Source: Xiphydria camelus (lineage: Eukaryota; Arthropoda; Insecta; Hymenoptera; Xiphydriidae). From it: DNA of 64,000 nt. The notes beneath the pieces were generated by a model. That model saw only the letters and a program-made list of their open reading frames with translations. It did not search any database and was not told where the DNA came from. Of this stretch, positions 1 to 10,935 are shown in pieces. The DNA is taken from contig OY783200.1 in the NCBI GenBank assembly GCA_963678675.1, forward strand, positions 6,832,501-6,896,500, given 5' to 3'. The position numbers and the translations under genes were made by a program. Within the stretch, counting starts at the first letter, position 1, and each line of letters opens with the position of its first letter.

Positions 1-700
1 GCCTGTGATAGCGCGAGCCGAGCCAGGATCGGCGCGGGATGTTCCGCGCCATGCGCCGTTTATACAGTCTGGCTCGGCGCGGCTCGGCCAAATTCGCGCG
101 ATCCATCGGTTGTCGGTTTTTCGACACGGATCAAAGGCGCGCGCGGCTCGGCTTGTGTAAACGCGCGTCATTTATTTACCTCGGCGCGGCTTGTGAAACG
201 GGCCTGTGATAGCGCGAGCCTCGCCGCGCGCGCCTTTGGTACAGACGGTACAGACGGTACAGGGCACCCGACGGAACTAGTTGCATTTTGTGTTTTAATT
301 TGTTTAAGCAAACACCCTTGTGGCTAAGCGGGTGGACGCTTGGTCCAACCGTCGATCCAACCGTCATTCTCACCGTTATTCTAACTGTCGTCCGATCGTC
401 GGAATTAGTTTGATTCCGATAACCGATTTCGTATCCGGTCTCGCGCCCGCGACTTCTCTCCTGTTCGGCGCGCTGCACTATCGGCGCGCAGAGGAGTTTT
501 GGCAAACACCCTTGTGGCTAAGCGGGTGGACGCTTAGTCCACCGTCGCTCCAACCGTCATTCTCCAATCCACGCGCCGTGTATACGAGTAGGCTTGCGTT
601 CGGATTTGGCCGAGCCGCGCCTACACGGACGGCGCGGCTCGTATAGGCTCGCGCTATCACAGGCCGTTTAACTGCCCTTTGAAAGAGGAACTGCCTATAG
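1..700. repeat. GC-rich foldback repeat
   Basis: Far more GC-rich than the rest of the window. The sequence GGCCTGTGATAGCGCGAGCC lies at 201-220 and its reverse complement at 646-665; a further direct copy begins the window at 1-19. Inside, a direct repeat of about 65 bp occurs at 308-375 and 502-570. Arms of this kind fit a nonautonomous foldback element or satellite-like unit. The short open frames here are mutual shadows of the palindrome and are not called as genes. Confidence 0.7.
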
Positions 701-704
701 TCCA

Positions 705-2476
705 AGAGCTGGCGTACAAAATGTGCAAGAGTTTTCTCCTATCTGGTACAATTCTAGTGAATTACAATTGGGCTGTAAAACGTCACTGTACAGTTAGCCG
801 GTCTGGTTTTGGGACACCTGGCGTTCGCGCGCCACCAAAGGTGTCAGAATAATTAGCTTCGTGCAACTGTTTTCTACTAGCTCCAAATTAATTTATAATT
901 AGTTTATGCAATAAAAAACTCAAAACAAACAGTCAGCCAGCAAAAGAGTGGGACACGGCCAGTCAGCATTACTGTAAAGTTGTACAAAAAATTAAGTTCA
1001 TGCAAGTGTTTTCTCCAAACTCAAAATTTTAAATATGTTAATTAATTCAATAACAACTATAAATCAATCAGTCAGACCTCATTTATATAGAACCCACTCA
1101 GTCAGCAGTTCAGAGAAGTTGCGATAATAAGTACGCGCGACTTCTCAATAACAATCATAAGAATCATAATTTTACTGGAAATACTGTACTCATATCCAAA
1201 AAACATCATAAAAAATATGATAATTTAAACAAAATTAAAATTAACGATTACAATCAAGACATAAACAATGATTACACCAAAAGTAATGAAGGAAGGTGTA
1301 ATGAAAGAAGAGGGATAACAACTATTCAATTTTCTTTTATTATTTCTTTTATTCAAATTTCAATTTTATGGTAAATGTACTCAAATAATATAGAAATCGC
1401 TTCAATGATTTTGACAACAGCAAAAAAATAATTGCGGGCCCCGCCAGGAAAGTGTATTAATAATATAGAGTCTAATTGACTTACCTCTTTTCAGATATAT
1501 TAATTCTATCCCGCAGGACTTCTCTCACTTTCTTGCTCAAAGCCGTAAATTTTCTATAACATGGCACATGATAACCATCGATGTCATTGGGAACTGATGG
1601 CAGCACTACATTATTAAACGATAAACTATTGTCCCGACGAATTTTTAAAAATGATTGGCATTTTGCAATACTAGTTTCTGTTAAGGGCAGTATATTGTCT
1701 CCTTTTTTTCAAACAAAATACACAATGAACCACACATTTCTCCATAATATTTGCTTCACAACGCACGAATGTAGTGTCATCTGTCGCGTACCGAAGATTT
1801 TAATTCGTTTCTCCCCAACTAACACACAAATACATGCACCAGAGCCTTACACCTCGAATCCGCCCTGGCCCGAGAAAAACTGAGGAAACGTTTCTTTCTC
1901 TACAGCAGTGCTGGCAAAGATTCTTTATTCATTGTTCTCCGCTTCGCTCGAGATACAGTTGGTCGCCAGATGCCTTAACTACGTAGTCTCTTGTTTTAGA
2001 GCAAGGGTCATCCCTTGCGCGGATGATTGTTTTTGAGAAGTCGCGCGTACTTATTATCGCAACTTCTCTGAACTGCTGACTGTGTGGGTTCTATATAAAT
2101 GAGGTCTGACTGGTTGATTTATAGTTGTTATTGAATGAATTAACATATTGAAAAATTTGAGTTTGGAGAAAACACTTGCATGAACTTAATTTTGTCTACA
2201 ACTTTACAGTAATGCTGACTGGCCGTGTCCCACTCTTTTGCTGGCTGACTGTTTGTTTTGAGTTTTTTATTGCATAGACTAATTACAAATGAATTTGGAG
2301 CTAGTAGAAAACAGTTGCACGAACCTAATTATTCTGACACCTTTGGTGGCGCGCGAATGCCAGGTGTCCCAAAACCAGACCGGCTAACTGTACAGTGACG
2401 TTTTACAGCCCAATTGTAATTCACTAGAATTGTACCAGATAAGAGAAAACTCTTGCACATTTTGTACGCCAGCTCT
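705..2476. mobile_element. Nonautonomous element with ~440 bp inverted ends
   Basis: The left arm (705 to about 1145) is repeated in inverted orientation at about 2030-2476; both ends carry AGAGCTGGCGTAC. The arms stay alignable through several landmarks (a GGTGTC block, a CCCACTCTTTTGC block and a GAGAAGTCGCG block). The centre (about 1150-2030) is AT-rich and I see no coding sequence in it that resembles a transposase. No clear target-site duplication is visible. Long inverted ends without a gene fit a nonautonomous DNA transposon. Confidence 0.75.
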
Positions 2477-2885
2477 CCGACTACTACTAGAGCCCGTGTA
2501 TAGTGAACGTGGAAAGGACAGACTGAAGTCGGGGGATACCTGTCTCTCTCTGCCCATGCGTGCGCATGCGCAGTAACATCGAGTACAGTCAAATGAAAAT
2601 GTTACGCCTGATACGTTATTCTTTGTGCTTGACGTGACTGCTGTGACAGTTCATTCTCAACAACACAATTGTATTTTTTCCGCTTCATTTCCCAATTTTA
2701 TTTGCCACTATAAAAAATGTTAAAAAGAGAATGATTTGGAAAAGTGTATAATCAAATATCTGAGAGGACACGCAAACCTTCTGTACAGTGTAAGGTGTAG
2801 GTATATCTCTAATTTATAAAATTACTGAATTATTTTGTTGCCGAAACATTAAACTATTAAGTGACATTTTTTACTTATTATAGAT

Positions 2886-5712
2886 ATGGATAATGATAAT
2901 CCAGCAAGAAGGAAATATAAGACCTACTTCAGTGGATCGTCAAAAATCCCATATTCCACAAGAAAAAGGAAAATCGAACACTTCCAGAAAATTACTGACG
3001 ACAATGTGTATGGGCATCGTCGAATGATTAGAAGTAATAATGCCAACAGCACGTCTGATAGTGATTCTGATTCATCAGAAAGACTCCAAAACCGTTATAC
3101 AGATTTAATTTCAATAAAAAAGTTGCCATAAATTCTCGTACGACGCGGTTTTTCATGCATTTAATTTTTTAAACTACTGTAGGTGACTGTCAGAACATAC
3201 CAATACAAAATCATGACCATGCTGCGGATACCAGCAGCGACGAAGAAAATGATTTTATGAGTGCTAGCAGCATGACATCTAAGAATGACAACGATGTCAA
3301 TATTGATGATGTTCATCAGCAAGTGTATAATACGGACGACGAGAACGAGGATGACAATCGGAGCGATAGAGCTTCCGCTCGTCGCAACAACGTTGAAGCA
3401 GGAATCAACAATCAAACATCAGATGAAGAAATCAACAATGATAATCGAGACAGTGGTGACAGCAGTGAGACAGAAACTATTCACCAAACATCAGATGAAG
3501 AAATCCAGGATGTCAGTGAGAATAGTAGCAGCGAAGTAGATAGTATTAACGAAAACGATGATGACGAAAATCATGATGACGAACACTTCGACAGGGTGTA
3601 CTTGAATGAACTTTTGTGTGAAGGTTCAAACATAAGAGTAGGGGAAGTTATTCTCGTTTTGGAGTACTTCACGGCACGCCACAAGATTAGTCGAAAAGGA
3701 TACGACGATCTACTGCGTCTTTCGAAAATTTTAATTCCCGTCAACAGATTACCATCATCACTATACACATTACATAATGTGTTTTCTGACATACTTGGCA
3801 TGATTTACTACCACTTATATTGCCATCATTGTGGAAATTACTTACAGCGCAACTCAAGAAATGAAATGTCGAGTGAAGAAATTGTTTGCGATATTTGTAA
3901 TCAAAGGCGACTAAACAATTTGACAGATGGGTATTTTTTCGTCACTTTCAAAATCGAGAATCAACTAAGAATGCTTTTAGAGGATCCAGGTGTCTCTGGA
4001 GCTTTGATAGAAGGACAAAATCAAAGAGCAAGAATGAATCGAAATATTCAAGACATATATGACGGCGAAGTTTATCTTAAGTTAAAAAGAGAAGGTGAAA
4101 TATTAAGCGACCCAAGAAATTTCAGTGTTAACTTTAATGCAGATGGGGCATCGGTATTCGTTTCCTCCCACTCCTCATGTTGGCCAATTCAAATGACCAT
4201 CAATGAACTACCACCGAAAATGAGGTCTCGGAAAATAATTGTTGCGGGGTTGTGGTTTGGATCAGAATCTCCGATAATGGAAATTTGTTTAAAACCCTTT
4301 CGTGAAAACTTACGCCACCTGAGCGAAGAGGGTATGTCATGGACAGATCATGATGGTAATGAAAGAATAAGCAAAATTATTACTTTATTTTGCTGCGTTG
4401 ATACAGTAGCTCGTCCTGAGATAATGAATTGTCTCCAATATAACGGCAGATATTCATGTCCCTGGTGCTATCATCCGGGACAAATTGTAGAAAGATCGCG
4501 CAAGTACCCATCTAGGATGCTAACTGAGGTTGCAAACCCAGATGACACAGACCGAAACGGTCGTTTTAAAGAGAGATCCGAGGAAGAGGTGAGGGAGCAA
4601 ATGGTCACTGCGTTTTACACAGAAAAAGAAGTTAAAGGATTCCGAGGACCGACACCTCTATTTAATTTACCCTATTTCAATGTGCTCTGGGGCTTTCCAC
4701 CTGATTACTTACACCGCGTTTTGGAAGGAGTTCTCGGCCGAACGTTATTTGACCTTTGGTTTGCTAAAGCTCATATGCCATATTATATTGGAAGCCCTTT
4801 TGCAATGAGTCAAATCAATGGGCGATTAATGACGATAAAGCCAGTTCGGGCAATTCATAGATTGCCCAGACAAAATTTGCAACGTAATCTGTGGAAAGCA
4901 TCAGAGTTCAAAGCATTTCTTTTGTACTATGGTATCCCTTGTTTGATTGATATTCTTCCAGAAAGATATTTGCGGCATTTTGCACTTCTTGTAGAAGCTA
5001 TCACTCTACTGTTAAAACCTGAAATAAGCGCTTCAAACATATCGAAAAGCGATCGATACATTCGAACATTTGTTTCTGAATTTCAAGTTTTATATGGCAT
5101 AGAAAACATGACGTATAATGTGCATATGCTCACTCATCTTCCTAAAACAGTTTCCATGTGTGGACCTTTGTGGGCTTATTCAACATTTCCATACGAAACC
5201 AATCTAGCGTATTTAAAAAATTGTGTTCATTCCAGTAAAGGAGTTTCTATTCAAATGGCGGACAAAATAGCTGTAAGGAATTCTCTTTCGCTATTCTCAA
5301 AACATGTTGAAGTTTCATTATCTGTTGAAAGATTAATACAGAGGTTGTGTCAAACACACACTCTTCGCAGCCAGGTCGTGTAATAGAGAATGAATGTGTT
5401 GCCTTAGGGTGCGGAAAAACTGCTGTTCTATGCGACGAAGAGAAAATTTTGTTGATGGCGAATGGTTGGCAAGAGGACATGTGTATTATTGAATACTCGA
5501 GAATGATTTACAACAGCATTCCATACTCTATAGATTCATATACAAGAGCAACGAAAAGAAATGACAGTATTGTTAAGTTCGCAGACCATTCTTTCGGAAA
5601 TTTGTATAAAATTGTAGTTTTTAACGACAGCTGTCAATTATTCGTTAAAAAATGTAAAACAGTTTTCATAGAAAAATTGTTAGATGTGAAACATCGAGAT
5701 TCTTTTTTGTAG
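2886..5712 (+). pseudogene. Tnp2-like (CACTA/EnSpm-type) transposase, frameshifted
   Basis: A DDE-type transposase of the Tnp2/Transposase_21 kind, which cuts and pastes the element's DNA. The main frame is 3257-5383; it is open upstream to an acceptor at 3182, giving an acidic Asp/Glu/Ser-rich N-terminus, and 2886-3131 is a likely basic first coding exon whose donor I cannot place. Visible marks: a CxxC...CxxC zinc pair near residues 190-220 (YCHHCG, CDIC), FNADG with the likely first catalytic Asp, CCVDT followed by CPWCYHPG with the second Asp and a zinc pair, and WKASEFKAFLLYYG, the conserved block holding a Glu. A frameshift near 5350-5380 moves the C-terminal domain to the frame 5347-5712. 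The last ~20 codons lie inside a palindromic MITE. Inactive as it stands. Confidence 0.8.
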
Positions 5713-6027
5713 AAAGTATGCGATAGGAAGGATGGACCACGCGTCCGTCGAAAGAACACGTGCGCCAGTGCGCATTTGTATTTATGACTGTGATACTATT
5801 AAACGGTACGAACCGTTGTGTCTAATTCAAAAAGCGCATTTAGTTTACTCTCTCTTAACTCTACCATCGGTACTGTTTAATAGTATCACAGTCATAAATA
5901 CAAATGCGCACTGGCGCACGTGTTCTTTCGACGGACGCGTGGTCGGTCCTTCCTATCGCATAGTTTCTACAAAGAAGAATTTCGATGTTTCACATCTAAC
6001 AATTTTTCTATAAAAACTGTTTTACAT
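5652..6027. mobile_element. Palindromic MITE (family with copy at 10.3 kb)
   Basis: Two inverted arms of about 165-180 bp with outer ends ATGTAAAACAGTTTT; the arms carry a BssHII-like GC-rich inner block and the sequence AAGAACACGTGCGCC. The left arm overlaps the last codons and the stop of the Tnp2-like gene. A second copy (10321-10636) shares the inner and right-arm sequence, so this is a dispersed family and not merely a local inversion of the gene's 3' end. Confidence 0.75.
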
Positions 6028-6094
6028 TATATGTTATTATACACACACGTATTTTTATCTACAACAAAGTATCTTACATCGATGTGGGCCTAAA

Positions 6095-6300
6095 GTTCAT
6101 AGATAATAAGATAAAATGGCGATTAAATTTCCTTTCCTGGTGAATAAGTTTAGCCTCATATGTTTCTTTGACTTATCAAATATCTATTTACAATCGTGAT
6201 GTATTATAGATTGTACACACATACGTACCATATGAGGCTAAACTTACTTGCCAGCGAAGAAGTTTCAATTACTATTATCTCATTATTTATGAATTTTTAA
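6095..6300. repeat. Imperfect foldback repeat
   Basis: Left arm at about 6097-6165 and right arm at about 6225-6298 pair imperfectly; the best block is AAGTTTAGCCTCATATG against its complement at 6231-6247. The following stretch 6300-6860 is AT-rich and I see no gene or clear repeat in it. Confidence 0.55.
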
Positions 6301-7056
6301 CCTATATCGATATGACTTTTCTATGTATGGTGGGAGAAGGAAATTCTTCGAAACCACTGAGTAGTCCACTCAAATTTCCGTTTAAATCGAAAAATGAGAC
6401 ATAACGGCGAAAACTTGGGAAAAGGTGTGTTTTGATGTTATTAATGGAGGGAACATATTAAAAGAAGAATCTCCCCCCGGCGATGTGTGTAAAAAAATTA
6501 TTCATTGTTGAAAAAATCGGTTCTTCGCTAATATTTTGAAAACTACGTGACCTATTGAAAAATAGTTAAGACAAAAGTTGTAGATAATAAAATTATCTAC
6601 AAAAAATCTATTACACTTTTTACCCTATCTTCAACGCCTAACAAGCTAGGACCTCGAGATGAGTTGAAATGTTCAAATATTCATAACAAATCCAAAAATT
6701 AAGATTTTTGCAATTTTCTTTTTTGTAACCCGTTTAGAACAATCTCATCATTTTTCCTAGCGAAACCAAATTTTGATTTTCATTGTTGTTTACACATGAT
6801 TGATTTTTAAAGTTTTAAATGCTTGAATTTACATAGAAATTTGCAATTAAAAATTTTTTAAATTATACCATCGTTTATTTTGGATTGTTTCTGAATAAAA
6901 AGATAAATAGCAATTCAACGTGTCTCATCTGGTTTGGAAGATATGCTAAATTGAAAAGGAAGGAGATTTATGCGATGATCACCACTGACTACACAAACTG
7001 TGCCAAACATATAGACTTTTGTGTGCGCGCGCTGCTGCAGTTGTCTGCGAGTGTTA

Positions 7057-7182
7057 GGGCCGGTTTTACCAACACGGTATAAATGCGGTATAGCGCTATA
7101 CTGAGAATAACCAGCAATAAGCCTTATGGCTATTCTCAGTATAGCGTTATACCGCGTTTATACCTGTTGGTAAAACCGGCCC
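7057..7182. mobile_element. Tourist-like MITE, copy 1 (TTA target duplication)
   Basis: Near-perfect palindrome with ends GGGCCGGTTTTACCAAC, flanked by TTA at 7054-7056 and 7183-7185. The opposite arm of the long inverted repeat keeps the empty site, with a single TAA at 9892-9894, proving both ends and the 3 bp duplication. TTA/TAA duplications and GGGCC ends are typical of PIF/Harbinger-mobilised MITEs. Confidence 0.92.
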
Positions 7183-7482
7183 TTAGTGAGGCAGAGGGTT
7201 GGTCTCGGCGTTTCGGAGTAACTGTTCCGTTGCAGGGGATTCGTAGCATCGTGACCATGAATACCTGCCAACCTAGTAGCCCAGGCAGTGTGCATTATCT
7301 CATTTCTATTAGCTTTTCTTTCCAGCGCCTCCTAGGTAAACGGTTCTATTTTTGGTTGATCAACAAAATTGATTCAATTTCATTGAACAGTACTTGGAGA
7401 AACAAATTTTTGAAAATCGCGTCACGCGCGCGTTCCAAGAGAGTGTCTGGAATTGGCGTACATTATATCACCAGTGCTTCGA

Positions 7483-7537
7483 TAGCGCAACGGTCAAGTT
7501 GCCGGGCTGGGAGTCTCGATGTCGTGGGTTCAAATCT
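7483..7537 (+). promoter_or_regulatory. tRNA-like pol III A and B boxes, copy 1
   Basis: TAGCGCAACGG (7483-7493) fits the A-box consensus TRGCNNANNGG exactly, and GGTTCAAATCT (7527-7537) is close to the B-box consensus; spacing is 33 nt, and a T-run follows at 7544. The full cloverleaf cannot be folded convincingly, so this is a tRNA-derived SINE head, not a tRNA gene. Confidence 0.6.
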
Positions 7538-8253
7538 CGTTGGTTTTTTTTCTTTTTTCTTTATTAACTCTTTTTTTTTCATTTGATTGCACCACTTCTT
7601 ATTATAGAAAGTGGTTTACATTACCGAATAAAATAATAGTTTCAATGTTTTTCATAGTTTTACATTATTTTCTTCCTTATTGAGGTGAACCAATATTATT
7701 TGTAACAACAGTTGGAAACATCGTTGCGTTTTTTTACTCTTACATTTCGTCATAGGAATTTTTGGCTGCCGAAGATTTTGTTCATAATTTTGTGTGATAG
7801 TTGTCGAAAAAACATTTGAAGCACACCGTATTTTGACACCATAAGCATTTATTTTGACGAATGGGATTTTGCCACACGCACATTTACACTTTAAAAGCTT
7901 TATGGAAAAGCAAATTTCATTGTTTCATTTAGTGTTTCAAATGTTTTTTCGACAATTATCATCCAAAATCATGAACAAAATTTTCGGCAGCCAAAAATTC
8001 CCATAACAAAATGTAAGAGCCAAAAAAATGCAACGATGTTTCCAACTGTTCTCATAAATAATATTAAGCCCTGCTAAGACAGGAAGTCGTATGTGCAAAA
8101 ACATCGATTTTTGCTTTTTTGGCTATTTGAACATATCTATGAGAAAAAATCATCTCTGAAACAGTGCTTTGAGAACAAATTTTTTGGAAAAACGCGTCGT
8201 GCGCGCGTTCCAAGTGTCTGGAATTGGCGTACATTATATCACCAATGCTTCGA

Positions 8254-8308
8254 TAGCGCAACGGTCAAGTTGCCGGGCTGGGAGTCTCGATGGCGTTGGT
8301 TCAAATCT
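8254..8308 (+). promoter_or_regulatory. tRNA-like pol III boxes, copy 2 (in the loop)
   Basis: Same A box (8254-8264) and B box (8298-8308) as copy 1, with the intervening sequence slightly changed (GGCGTTGG replaces the GTCGTGGG of copy 1). It sits in the loop between the two arms, so the loop contains an extra partial copy of the unit. Confidence 0.55.
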
Positions 8309-9111
8309 TGTTGGTTTTTTCTTCTTCTTTGTTAACTCTTTTTTTCATTTGATTGCAACCCATTCTTGTTATAGAAAGTGGTTTACATTATCGTATAAAA
8401 TAATAGTTTCAATTTTGTTCATAGTTTTACATTCTTTTCTCCCTCATTGAGGTTAACCAATACTGCCGTGCTAAGACAGGAAGTCGTATCTACACTTTAA
8501 CACATTACGATATGTTCAAATAGCCAAAAAAGCAAAAATCGATGTTTTTGCACATACGACTTCTTATCTTAGCAGGGCAGAATATTATTTATGAGAACAG
8601 TTGGAAACATCGTTGCATTTTTTTTTGCTCTTACATTTTGTTATGGGAATTTTTGGCTGCCGAAAATTGTGTTCATGATTTTGGATGATAATTGTCGAAA
8701 AAACATTTGAAACACTGAATGAAACAATGAAATTTGCTTTTCCATAACGCTTTTAAAGTGTAAATGTGCGTGTGGCAAAATCCCATTCGTCAAAATAAAT
8801 GCTTATGGTGTCAAAATACGGTGTGCTTCAAATGTTTTTTCGACAACTATCACACAAAATTATGAACAAAATCTTCGGCAGCCAAAAATTCCTATGACGA
8901 AATGTAAGAGTAAAAAAAATGCAACGATGTTTCCAACTGTTGTTACAAATAATATTGGTTCACCTCAATAAGGAAGAAAATAATGTAAAACTATGAAAAA
9001 CATTGAAACTATTATTTTATTCGGTAATGTAAACCACTTTCTATAACAAGAAGTGGTGCAATCAAATGAAAAAAAAAGAGTTAATAAAGAAAAAAGAAAA
9101 AAAAACCAACG

Positions 9112-9166
9112 AGATTTGAACCCACGACATCGAGATTCCCAGCCCGGCAACTTGACCGTTGCGCTA
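9112..9166 (-). promoter_or_regulatory. tRNA-like pol III boxes, copy 3 (right arm)
   Basis: Inverted counterpart of copy 1: B box on the minus strand at 9112-9122 and A box at 9156-9166. Transcription from this copy and from copy 1 would converge towards the loop. Confidence 0.55.
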
Positions 9167-9427
9167 TCGAAGCATTGGTGATATAATGTACGCCAATTCC
9201 AGACACTTGGAACGCGCGCGTGACGCGATTTTCAAAAATTTGTTTCTCCAAGTACTGTTCAATGAAATTGAATCAATTTTGTTGATCAACTAAAAATAGA
9301 ACCGTTTACCTAGGAGGCGCTGGAAAGAAAAGCTAATAGAAATGAGATAATGCACACTGCCTGGGCTACTAGGTTGGCGAGGTATTCATGGTCACGATGC
9401 TACGAATCCCCTGCAACGGAACAGTTA

Positions 9428-9855
9428 AGGCCATCACACGTGAAAAAACGTAAGCAGTAACAGTAAGGCAGTAAGTTTCCAACACATATTGTTAGTAACA
9501 ACAAGCAGTAGGGTTTCCGTCACGTTGGAATTTTACGGGTTACGTCTTACTCTCAACCAATAGAAGAGCAGCTGACACGCGATTGGTATATACACGGAAT
9601 GCAAAGTTACAACTTGCAATAATTATCGATGCTGATAACCGCACTAATATTTTTTTCTATATTGTATTTCATTTAAATAATATACTCACGCATCTCAAGT
9701 GCAAGCGTAGTACATTACACTAAACATTTAGGTTATGATTTCAGATACGACTTTCGAACAGCGCATGCGTATACCACGGTACTAAGAATGAGCACTTGGC
9801 TATACGGCTTACTGCCTTACTGTTACTGCTTACGTTTTTTCACGTGTGATGGCCT
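9428..9855. mobile_element. 428 bp MITE with TTA duplication
   Basis: Inverted ends begin AGGCCATCACACGTGAAAAA and run on for about 50 bp; flanked by TTA at 9425-9427 and 9856-9858. The left arm of the surrounding inverted repeat holds the unoccupied site with one TAA at 7219-7221. The interior is AT-rich and non-coding. The TTA duplication suggests Harbinger-type mobilisation. Confidence 0.88.
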
Positions 9856-10320
9856 TTACTCCGAAACGCCGAGACCAACCCTCTGCCTCACTAACACTCG
9901 CAGACAACTGCAGCAGCGCGCGCACACAAACGTCTATATGTTTGGCACAGTTTGTGTAGTCAGTGGTGATCATCGCATAAATCTCCTTCCTTTTCAATTT
10001 AGCATATCTTCCAAACCAGATGAGACACGTTGAATTGCTATTTATCTTTTTATTCAGAAACAATCCAAAATAAACGATGGTATAATTTGAGCACGCGCGG
10101 TCGAGGCCCTTCGCTTGCGACCCGGCGCCTATCACTCTTGCTAGACTGAGTTACTATCTATTTAGCTGGCCAAATAGACTGAAATTTCTCTGGCAGTAAA
10201 TTTTTATCGTGTATCCACTGCACAATCTAGCTAGATTTATTTTTCTCAACCGAGATTCTAGACTAACTCTCGCTAGATTGTTCTCAATGCTGTGTCCACT
10301 TGAGTAAATCTAGCTGAAAA

Positions 10321-10636
10321 CGAAAGAACACGTTCGCCAGTGCGCATTTGTATTTATAATTGTGATACTATTAAACGGTACAAACCGTTGTGTCTAATTC
10401 AAAAAGCGCATTTAGTTTACTCTCTCTTAACTCTGCCATCAGTCGCTGTTCCGTCTCGCGATAAACGGAATTCGACACAACGGTTCGTACCGTTTAATGG
10501 TATCACAGTCATAAATACAAATGCGCACTGGCGCACGTATTCTTTCAACGGATGCGTGGTCCATCCTTCCTATCGCATACTTTCTACAAAGAAGAATTTC
10601 GATGTTTCACATCTAACGATTTTCCTATACAAACGG
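10321..10636. mobile_element. Second copy of the 5652-6027 MITE, left end truncated
   Basis: The palindromic core (10321-10549) and the right outer arm (to about 10636) match the MITE at 5652-6027, including CGCCAGTGCGCATTTGTATT. The outer left arm is missing. It adjoins a fragment of another MITE family at 10637. The stretch 10089-10320 holds nothing I recognise. Confidence 0.7.
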
Positions 10637-10715
10637 TATTTAAATGTTATTTTTAAACGTGCTAACCAATGATCAATCAATCCTCATGCTTTCATTAATG
10701 AGGGTAAATACTGCT
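10637..10715. mobile_element. Half copy of the MITE seen at 20674-20889
   Basis: The block GTTATTTTTAAACGTGCTAA followed by an ATCAATCCTCATGC-type segment matches the left half of the MITE at 20674-20889. Only this half is present, fused to the right arm of the preceding MITE. Confidence 0.6.
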
Positions 10716-10818
10716 CCGTACACCGATACAGTGAGCGTGTAGTAGTAAGTGGTTAAGCTAGGGCTCGGTGAAAGGGGACCATCGAGTCGTAGCGGAGAGA
10801 GCCGATGCGTCCCGAGTT

Positions 10819-10935
10819 AGGCCAGGCGAACGTTGGGACGCAGTTCAGTGAGGAGACGCAGGGTGACCGTTGCCTCTATATCTATATATAGAATAGATAT
10901 AGATATAGAGGCAATGTTCAACGTTCGCCTGGCCT
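10819..10935. repeat. Small foldback hairpin
   Basis: AGGCCAGGCGAACGTT at 10819-10834 pairs with its complement at 10920-10935, and an inner TATA-rich palindrome lies at about 10870-10913. Non-coding. The stretch that follows, 10940-12239, is AT-rich; I see no reliable gene in it. Confidence 0.65.

Larger units (their letters stand above)
6860..10088. mobile_element. 3.2 kb long inverted repeat with tRNA-like units
   Basis: The left arm (6860-8136) is matched in reverse by the right arm (8510-10088), about 1.3 kb each, with a loop of about 370 bp (8137-8509) that is itself a partial direct copy of the arm's tRNA-like unit. Arms remain highly similar, including simple-sequence stretches. Each arm carries one private insertion: a 126 bp MITE in the left (7057-7182) and a 428 bp MITE in the right (9428-9855), and each arm preserves the uninterrupted target of the other's insertion. 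No transposase is encoded. A foldback or SINE-derived composite; the transcript would form a very long hairpin. Confidence 0.85.

Noticed and set aside
176..705. Arg-rich open frames in the first 700 bp
   Set aside because: GC-rich foldback repeat; frames overlap on both strands and change with the direct repeat.
7470..7560. tRNA gene
   Set aside because: A and B boxes fit, but acceptor and anticodon stems do not pair convincingly and it occurs as a repeat unit; treated as tRNA-derived.
8064..8450. Coding genes in the loop of the long inverted repeat
   Set aside because: Frames read through the tRNA-like unit and T-runs and have no conserved protein motif.
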